Shown here piece by piece: positions 15,228 through 19,976 of a DNA stretch of 19,976 nt. This DNA comes from CAZPUS01 sp964589825. GTDB taxonomy: Bacteria > Fibrobacterota > Chitinivibrionia > Chitinivibrionales > WJKA01. The stretch lies in the NCBI GenBank assembly GCA_964589825.1, contig CAZPUS010000047.1, positions 1 to 19,976 on the forward strand. The letters are read 5' to 3'. The notes beneath the pieces were generated by a model that ran no database searches, was not told the DNA's origin, and worked only from the letters and a program-made list of their open reading frames with translations. Positions within the stretch are counted from its first letter, which is position 1. Each line of letters opens with the position of its first letter. The position numbers were made by a program, and so were the translations under genes.

Positions 15228-16550
15228 CTACCTGTCAGTAACCCATATCTCAAATATATCGTAGCCATCTTCGTGTCCCGGCACATCGGTACGGACCCCG
15301 TTGCGCCAATAACAAAGCGTCGGATCACCATTTTCATCAAAAACAGCGCCTGCGATAAAGAGATGGCCATGATGAACAAATACGGCACTACAAGCGCTGG
15401 ACTCATCTCCGCGGGTGTCGAATCTTTGTATCGGAGCCCCATTCTTCCATACATAACGTACCGGCCGCCACTCGTATGCATCACCGCATGCATACACATC
15501 ACTACCGTCAACAAAAAAAGATGAGAGACGTATCGATGAATACGGGATTGGAATCTCCCCAGTTGTATCATGGCTGAGCATATGCGTGGTTCCGTTATGC
15601 CAGTAAAAACCGCACATATATACCATATCAGTGATCGTTACATAGGTATTACCACTCAGGTAAATATCGTCTTCGTGTACAACGAGTGAAAGATTATCAC
15701 CCATTTTATATGGTGAATCATGTCTGAATATTACATTGCCGTTCTTCCATATCTGGGTACAAATGTTATTGTCATTGCCGGCGATGTATATATCATCATT
15801 GTATACATAAATAGCATCGCCTACTCCTGAATCGGTAAACACCTTCCTCTGACCGTTATACCAATATACACCCCGTCTGCTGCCGCTTGTTGAATCAGGA
15901 TCGTAATCAGCGGTAATCTCTCCACCGACCACATATACACCATTGTCGTTCACACACAAATCACTTGCCCATACACGAGCCGCTTTGCCTTCCAATTCGT
16001 GCTTAACGTTGTTTTTCATGTAACACACTTCACACCCCTTCCCTCCACCTAAAAAGTAAATATCGTTATTGTATACCTGTAACGATCGCAACCTGTTTCC
16101 GGCATCAGTAACATACATGTTACCATTTACCCAATACACCCCTCTATTCCCGTTCCCTCCGACCATATAGACATTCACGCTATCATAGGCGCGCACCTGT
16201 ATACGAACGCTTTCTTTTATGGCGTTTCCTTTATAGGGGAACGTTGTTACGATGGTATGCGTATCTATGGATAACGTGTGCGTATGCACTTCAATTCCAT
16301 TACCGATATGTCCGTCTTTATCCGACGTCCATACAATACCGTCATGGCGTGAAGACGCTATGCTGTCACCCAAAAATTCTATGCTAAAGGTAATGGTATC
16401 ACCTTGAAAAAAACAACTGTCCGAAGACGGCGAAAGACGAATATGCACCGGATGTGATACCATATCATCGCCCGGTGCACTGATTCCTTTGTCACACTGC
16501 AATAAAACAGGGATACATAGTGCTACCATTATGCACGCAGATTTGTACAT
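15228..16550 (-). CDS. Putative lipoprotein with Ig/PKD-like domain and seven-repeat beta-propeller
   Basis: 440 residues. The N-terminus MYKSACIMVALCIPVLLQC looks like a lipoprotein signal with Cys19 as the lipidated residue, although Gln before the Cys is atypical. Residues 33-120 resemble an Ig/PKD-like domain (FQGDTITFSIEFLGD, GIVWTSDKDGHIGNG, HTLSIDTHTIVTTFPY). From about 125 to 440 a repeat of roughly 40-50 residues occurs seven times with the pattern (V/C)YWxNG...(V)xxxDIYxxGG, e.g. GVYWVNGNMYVT, GVYWYNGQRKVF, FYWHNGTTHML, YVWKNGAPIQRF, CYWRNGVRTDVP. Each unit ends in a DDIYIAGN-like turn, which suggests a seven-bladed propeller. It is expected at the cell surface; the ligand is unknown. 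AAAGG lies 7 nt before the start. It follows the protease gene on the same strand. Confidence 0.78.
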   Translation of the reverse strand: MYKSACIMVALCIPVLLQCDKGISAPGDDMVSHPVHIRLSPSSDSCFFQGDTITFSIEFLGDSIASSRHDGIVWTSDKDGHIGNGIEVHTHTLSIDTHTIVTTFPYKGNAIKESVRIQVRAYDSVNVYMVGGNGNRGVYWVNGNMYVTDAGNRLRSLQVYNNDIYFLGGGKGCEVCYMKNNVKHELEGKAARVWASDLCVNDNGVYVVGGEITADYDPDSTSGSRRGVYWYNGQRKVFTDSGVGDAIYVYNDDIYIAGNDNNICTQIWKNGNVIFRHDSPYKMGDNLSLVVHEDDIYLSGNTYVTITDMVYMCGFYWHNGTTHMLSHDTTGEIPIPYSSIRLSSFFVDGSDVYACGDAYEWRPVRYVWKNGAPIQRFDTRGDESSACSAVFVHHGHLFIAGAVFDENGDPTLCYWRNGVRTDVPGHEDGYDIFEIWVTDR

Positions 16551-16579
16551 GGCAAAACCTTTGTTTTATACTACATGTA

Positions 16580-16617
16580 AACAGAGGCAGTCTTCCTAAA
16601 AGAAAACTGCCTCTGTT
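16580..16617 (-). terminator. 12-bp hairpin between protease and lipoprotein genes
   Basis: The perfect arms AACAGAGGCAGT and ACTGCCTCTGTT enclose a 14-nt loop, 11 bp past the protease stop codon. On the minus strand a run of T's lies before the stem and only a weak TTTACAT follows it, so termination is probably partial; the lipoprotein gene starts 30 bp further on. Confidence 0.55.
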
Positions 16618-16627
16618 AAAAAAAAAA

Positions 16628-17854
16628 TTATTTCCTATAGGTTAGCTTCTTTTCAATGGAATAATTACCAGCTTGAATTATAACCAAATAAATTTGAGAC
16701 GCCTTAACAGGGAAAGTATGATTTTCCTCATAATATCCAGCCTGTCTCATACCAAGAGATAATCTTCCAACAACTTCTCCCTGTACATTAAAAAGCCTGA
16801 TATCGACCGGTGCCTCTTTCGCAAGAGTATAGGAGAGCGTAATACTGTTGGTTGAAGCAGAAATGTTGAATTGTGTTTGCCCGCCGCTTTTCACCTCAGA
16901 CGCATCATCATAATAACGCCGTCCCCTTCGCTTTCCATACGCTCCGGGATCTATTTCAGCGGAAAAGCGCGCTCCCGACTCAACCGTAAATCCGTTTGGA
17001 ATTGTGATTGAACCCGTAGCCAGTGCATACCTGCTTTCGTCCGATTCAACTGTCTCCACAGGGACATTTAATGTTGCCGGCGTTGTCTCAAATTGTGCCA
17101 CCGGGCCATAGTTTTTAGGATCAACTCTCCCGTCAATTCTTTCATCCTTAACCCGTGCATTATGCTCATATGCTGCGGTACCCATAGCCTGCCCTGTTTC
17201 GGGGAAATTAACATTCGGGTTGGAAAAAAAAGCCACTCTGGGCTCAGGAGGAAAACCCGCATATGCCATTACAGTGCGCCAGGCATGATTGTTAGTTGGA
17301 TCCCTGTAGCCGTGGCCATACGGGTACCACTGGTTATTACCGCCTCCAACAGTACGATCATGTGCACAGCCGAAATTGTGACCAATTTCGTGTGCAAATG
17401 TGTGGTTCGATGCAGCTTGATCATATTCTGATACTATGAAAGCGTAATCCGAGGGTACATATTGATATCCAAGCCCAGCAGTGTCTCCTCCATTTTCTAC
17501 TAATAGCACGCACACATCAGCACGGTAATCAGCACGGTAATCATGAACATCATCCATATAATTATCACCCGGTCTTCTAAACCTAGTTAGATCGGTGCTG
17601 AACTTTCCAGTTTCTATATAGTCGACCTCTAAGATACATACGCATTCTGCCGCGATGTTACCGATATTACTGTTGGCATAAATATCATTCGCATCATCGA
17701 TCATTTGTTCAACCAATCCGATTTCGTCTTGCACAACATTTGCTACTGCCGTTGTATATGCAACCAATACTCGATAGGGCTCATTGCCCTGCCCCTGGGC
17801 AAAAGAAGCCATAGCTAACAAACACAACATAAAAACATTCAATTTCTTAATCAT
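16628..17854 (-). CDS. Secreted reprolysin-type zinc metalloprotease with type-IX-like sorting domain
   Basis: 408 residues. A signal peptide ends near residue 20 (ASFAQG). The catalytic domain starts almost at once (PYRVLVAYTTAV), with no propeptide in between. H155-E-I-G-H159-N-F-G-C-A-H165-D is the metzincin zinc motif HExxHxxGxxHD, with VMAYAG (M196) as the Met-turn; this is the bacterial reprolysin/M12B- or M72-like group. Residues about 255-330 are a linker domain. Residues 333-408 (SITLSYTLAKEAPVDIRLFNVQGEVVGRL...GNYSIEKKLTYRK) match the beta-sandwich sorting domain of type IX secretion cargo or FlgD-like Ig folds, so it is probably exported and surface-attached. AAAGGATATAG precedes the start. 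A 12-bp tandem duplication encodes DYRADYRAD (residues 105-113). The missing propeptide may be the separate gene upstream. Confidence 0.9.
   Translation of the reverse strand: MIKKLNVFMLCLLAMASFAQGQGNEPYRVLVAYTTAVANVVQDEIGLVEQMIDDANDIYANSNIGNIAAECVCILEVDYIETGKFSTDLTRFRRPGDNYMDDVHDYRADYRADVCVLLVENGGDTAGLGYQYVPSDYAFIVSEYDQAASNHTFAHEIGHNFGCAHDRTVGGGNNQWYPYGHGYRDPTNNHAWRTVMAYAGFPPEPRVAFFSNPNVNFPETGQAMGTAAYEHNARVKDERIDGRVDPKNYGPVAQFETTPATLNVPVETVESDESRYALATGSITIPNGFTVESGARFSAEIDPGAYGKRRGRRYYDDASEVKSGGQTQFNISASTNSITLSYTLAKEAPVDIRLFNVQGEVVGRLSLGMRQAGYYEENHTFPVKASQIYLVIIQAGNYSIEKKLTYRK
17518..17541. repeat. 12-bp direct tandem duplication inside the protease gene
   Basis: CAGCACGGTAAT occurs twice head to tail, in frame, and duplicates four residues (DYRA) in the loop before the VCVLLVENGG strand. 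It is a likely replication-slippage site. Confidence 0.85.
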
Positions 17855-17887
17855 AACTATATCCTTTTTTTATAGCGTGTAGAACAT

Positions 17888-18391
17888 TTAATCGAGACCG
17901 AATTTTCTCCAGTCCTGCTCTATTAATATATGAGTACCTTCTTTATCAATAGGTAATAATAAATACACCTCGTATTCTTCTCCTACCCCCGTACTTATGG
18001 TACCGGTAATCATTTTGTCATTGATAGTTAATACCGCTCGACTATGCGACTTACCATCACCAGCACCCGGGTTACTACCGCCAATCCAGTTTTTCATTCC
18101 CTTTGGTTTATGCACCTTTTTTTGATTATTTGATTTTTCCCGGGCCACGGAAATCTTTTTTGATCCAAAGGTATTTATGGACAGCTCATCGGACGCTAAC
18201 GCTTCCGTATTGACCTCAACGACTCTTTTCCTTTTAGTCGTTTTTTTGGACAAATAATGATCCACTATTTTTCTTTTCTCCGGTTTCAATGAAGTTTTTT
18301 CAACTCCAATAAGAAAATCTGTCTCTGCAGCACCTATCATTGCTGCTGCATATGCACAAATGCACGTTGCAAATAACAATATACGTTTCAT
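17888..18391 (-). CDS. Secreted small protein resembling a detached reprolysin propeptide
   Basis: 167 residues when started at 18391, where GAGGAT is well placed; the frame is open further upstream but without a site. MKRILLFATCICAYAAAMIGAAET is a signal peptide. The mature part is Lys-rich at first (40-60), then reads LSINTFGSKKISVAREK, NWIGG (W102), SHSRAVLTINDKMITGTISTG and EEYEVYLLLPIDKEGTHILIEQD. This order (L..F, then W.G, then a strand ending in ITGTI, then Y.V....GTHIL.E.D) recalls the propeptide that precedes the catalytic domain in many bacterial reprolysin-type proteases. The protease gene begins 33 bp downstream with its own signal peptide and no propeptide. I infer a folding helper or inhibitor acting in trans. 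The resemblance is from memory of the family, not an alignment. Confidence 0.6.
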   Translation of the reverse strand: MKRILLFATCICAYAAAMIGAAETDFLIGVEKTSLKPEKRKIVDHYLSKKTTKRKRVVEVNTEALASDELSINTFGSKKISVAREKSNNQKKVHKPKGMKNWIGGSNPGAGDGKSHSRAVLTINDKMITGTISTGVGEEYEVYLLLPIDKEGTHILIEQDWRKFGLD

Positions 18392-18446
18392 AATAATATC
18401 CTCTTTTGATGTGGTTTTGTTCCTTTTTTCCTCATTCGGGCGCAAT

Positions 18447-18468
18447 GAGGGTGACTATCGTCACCCTC
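18447..18468. repeat. 9-bp perfect hairpin between S74 and propeptide-like genes
   Basis: GAGGGTGAC and GTCACCCTC enclose a 4-nt loop, about 36 bp after the S74 stop and 56 bp before the next start. No T-run follows on the minus strand, so it may be a processing or stabilising structure within an operon rather than a full terminator. Confidence 0.6.
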
Positions 18469-18503
18469 CTGGCACCGAGGATGTTTGTATACTACCGTTC
18501 AGA

Positions 18504-19307
18504 TTATCGGGAGGCTTTATGGGTTTTAAGCTTTTCAATTTCCTCCTGCTGCTCCTGAATAGCAGCGACTAATACCGGTATGAGGGCATCATAATTGATT
18601 GCCTTCATCTCTTCGACTACAATGTTAGAAGGATCTGCGACATAGCTTGAATCTGCTTTGGTCTGTGGCGTAAAATCTTGTCCATCCCTTCTCTTACGCA
18701 TTTGCAAAATACTGACTGCTTCAGGCACAAGCTTTTCCAGATCCTGCGCCCCAAAACCTATTCTCTCTTCCGCAGGTAATTCAGCATCATACTGGCGCAG
18801 CTTTTCTTGATCATAACTATATTTAATAGGTCTCATCTCCATGACCTTATCCAGAGCACTATTTTGGGCCCCGTACTCATTTTTAAGGTTACGGATATTT
18901 GTTTTTAAACGAAGATCTGACCACGTTTCCCATCCAGGCGCTACAGCATTGGCCCCAAAAAAAAAGGCAGATCTATAATACCCTGTAACATCTAACCCTA
19001 CATCATCGGCATTTACTTCTATACCGGTAGCCCAATCTCCCGGCCCCCATGAACTATTTGCATTCACTTGCATACCCAGATAGGAACTGTTTATTTTTGC
19101 ACCTAAAGACGTCTCTGATTCTTTTGAAGCTGCTTGTATGCCAATCGGATAATAACCTGCCGATCTGTTTCTCCCTCTAATAGCCCAGCTCCCAGAATTG
19201 ACAACATCACAATCTGTATCGGCATCTAAATTAATCTGCGCATGCGAATGGAATACGGCTGTGATAATTATAGCTGTTGCAACGACAATACTATTTAGCA
19301 TCTTCAT
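18504..19307 (-). CDS. Exported protein with C-terminal S74 intramolecular chaperone domain
   Basis: 267 residues. MKMLNSIVVATAIIITAVFHSHAQ is a signal peptide. Residues 25-125 are a Gly/Asn/Ser-rich repeat-like region (GIQAASKESETSLGAKINSSYLGMQVNANS...GIEVNADDVGLDVTGYY), as in surface or tail-fibre-like beta structures. From 129 on, WSDLRLKTNIRNLKNEYG begins a Peptidase S74 (endosialidase-type) chaperone domain; S130 and K135 fit the Ser-Lys self-cleavage dyad. It continues with IGFGAQDLEKLVPEAV and NYDALIPVLVAAIQEQQEEIEKLK, the usual coiled-coil end. In this family the domain helps the N-terminal part trimerise and then cuts itself off. AGGAG lies 7 nt before the start. It is the first gene of a minus-strand secreted block and is divergent from the small RNA at 19390. 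Confidence 0.88.
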   Translation of the reverse strand: MKMLNSIVVATAIIITAVFHSHAQINLDADTDCDVVNSGSWAIRGRNRSAGYYPIGIQAASKESETSLGAKINSSYLGMQVNANSSWGPGDWATGIEVNADDVGLDVTGYYRSAFFFGANAVAPGWETWSDLRLKTNIRNLKNEYGAQNSALDKVMEMRPIKYSYDQEKLRQYDAELPAEERIGFGAQDLEKLVPEAVSILQMRKRRDGQDFTPQTKADSSYVADPSNIVVEEMKAINYDALIPVLVAAIQEQQEEIEKLKTHKASR

Positions 19308-19354
19308 TTTTATGCTCCTGTTTTTTACATATTATTTTTTGATATTTTCATCTC

Positions 19355-19383
19355 TTGCATTTTTTCCGGGTTTGTTGTATACT
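19355..19383 (+). promoter_or_regulatory. Sigma70-like promoter of the third small RNA unit
   Basis: -35 TTGCAT (19355-19360), 17-nt spacer ending GTTG, -10 TATACT (19378-19383). Confidence 0.7.
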
Positions 19384-19389
19384 ATATAG

Positions 19390-19465
19390 GCAGCATTAGT
19401 ATGACACCTCAGTCATACGGGAGGGAGCACTGCGATCTTTAGCGGTACGTGTGCTCTCTCTTTTT
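19390..19465 (+). ncRNA. Third small RNA unit (about 76 nt), unrelated in sequence to copies 1 and 2
   Basis: The layout matches the other two units: strong promoter, short transcript, intrinsic terminator, no following gene on the same strand. The transcript folds into a 5' hairpin GTATGAC/GTCATAC (19399-19418) with loop ACCTCA, then a terminator hairpin. The CACCTC around that loop is complementary to a Shine-Dalgarno core, a feature of some regulatory RNAs that block translation. It runs divergently from the S74 gene and is antisense to a 15-codon frame. Function unknown. Confidence 0.55.
19421..19465 (+). terminator. Intrinsic terminator of the third small RNA unit
   Basis: GAGGGAGCAC (19421-19430) pairs with GTGCTCTCTC (19451-19460), ten pairs including one G-U, with a 20-nt loop, followed by five T's. 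Confidence 0.7.
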
Positions 19466-19486
19466 CCTCCATTGAACGACCCTCAT
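19439..19486 (-). CDS. Possible 15-residue peptide with an exceptionally strong ribosome binding site
   Basis: MRVVQWRKKREHTYR is encoded on the minus strand. AAAGGAGGTGAT (19502-19491), a 12-base match to the complement of the usual 16S rRNA 3' end, ends just before the start, with the AGGAGG core 8 nt from the ATG. The peptide is short and basic. It overlaps the third RNA's terminator in antisense. It could be a leader peptide, a remnant of a lost gene, or chance. Confidence 0.35.
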   Translation of the reverse strand: MRVVQWRKKREHTYR

Positions 19487-19502
19487 ACGCATCACCTCCT
19501 TT

Positions 19503-19923
19503 CCATAGGGTAGAAGTTGTAAAAAAGTTTCGTCAGCTCCACGACATACCCCGGGCCGTGGCTGGTTTGTACAGCTGTGCCTGCATGCCATGCACAATTA
19601 ATGTGTTACGGGTATCAGTCGATAAACACCCCACCATTGCCTCCCCTGCCATACATGGAAATGTACATACTGAATGAACCGCGTGCCGTTATTGCCACTG
19701 TGTGCCAACTATACAACATGCATCCCCCCTTACCGTAACTACCACAACCACCTCCCTGCAGCTGCGATAATGTTAGATTTTTATATGCGTGCAGTTCCAA
19801 TATATATCATGTATATCGTCTGTAACAGGGATTCTGTAATTTTGTGGCGCGCCTCGTACACACACACGCCACACTCGCCCCGCCGCAAATGTCATAACCT
19901 CTAAAAATACCTTGCGTTACATT
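19503..19923. other. Contig-end region without a convincing gene
   Basis: No supported gene. A minus-strand frame at 19615-19800 gives a Gly-rich peptide (QGGGCGSYGKGGC, YGRGGNGGVFID) but has only a TTG start and no ribosome binding site; it could be a decayed tail of a glycine-rich surface protein. A CAGC-CACG/CGTGGCTG hairpin lies near 19535-19562 and a TGCATG/CATGCA palindrome near 19582. Confidence 0.4.

Positions 19924-19976
<53 letters not shown>

Noticed and set aside
19491..19502. Plus-strand match to the 16S rRNA 3' end
   Set aside because: Only 12 bases; upstream sequence does not resemble 16S helix 45, so it is better read as a minus-strand ribosome binding site.
19615..19800. Glycine-rich minus-strand frame
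   Set aside because: Only a TTG start, an in-frame stop two codons before it, no ribosome binding site; kept only as a possible remnant.

Overview
This is an accessory-type bacterial segment, probably from an FCB-group organism (Fibrobacterota/Chitinispirillum-like is my best guess). The hints are a metalloprotease ending in a type-IX-secretion-like sorting domain, an S74 chaperone surface protein, a seven-repeat propeller lipoprotein and many Fe-S/sulfatase genes. The taxonomy is inferred from gene content only. No rRNA, tRNA, CRISPR array or transposase is visible. The window opens inside a gene and ends in a poly-G run that looks like a sequencing artefact at a contig end.

Layout. 1-1000: the 3' end of a DUF1016/YhcG-type PDDEXK nuclease that stops early, then a gene-poor stretch holding a minus-strand small-RNA unit. 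995-5388: a plus-strand block of Cys-type sulfatase, uroporphyrinogen-decarboxylase-fold protein and second sulfatase, suggesting desulfation of a sulfated metabolite or glycan. 5399-8156 (minus): a Tat-exported DUF362 protein and, upstream in the same transcript, a large membrane polyferredoxin (NapH-like plus NapG-like), together a probable electron-transfer module. 8471-8575: a second, nearly identical small-RNA unit abutting the 3' end of a MATE exporter gene (8580-9974, minus). 10501-11235: a Bax-inhibitor-1-family membrane protein. 11339-13886 (minus): a receiver-HDOD signalling protein with a textbook promoter, preceded by a NYN-domain (LabA/DUF88) putative RNase. 14091-15002 (minus): a ROK sugar kinase closest to Mak fructokinase. 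15228-19307 (minus): a visibly more AT-rich block of four secreted proteins, namely S74 protein, a propeptide-like protein, a reprolysin-type metalloprotease and a propeller lipoprotein. 19355-19465: a third promoter-RNA-terminator unit, divergent from the S74 gene.

Two things stand out. First, there are three compact free-standing small-RNA units (sigma70-like promoter with exact 17-nt spacing, about 70-nt transcript, intrinsic terminator). Two of them share 69 of 70 transcribed bases while their promoter spacers differ, which points to selection on the RNA. Second, the metalloprotease appears to be split from its propeptide: a separately secreted small protein resembling a reprolysin prodomain is encoded 33 bp upstream.
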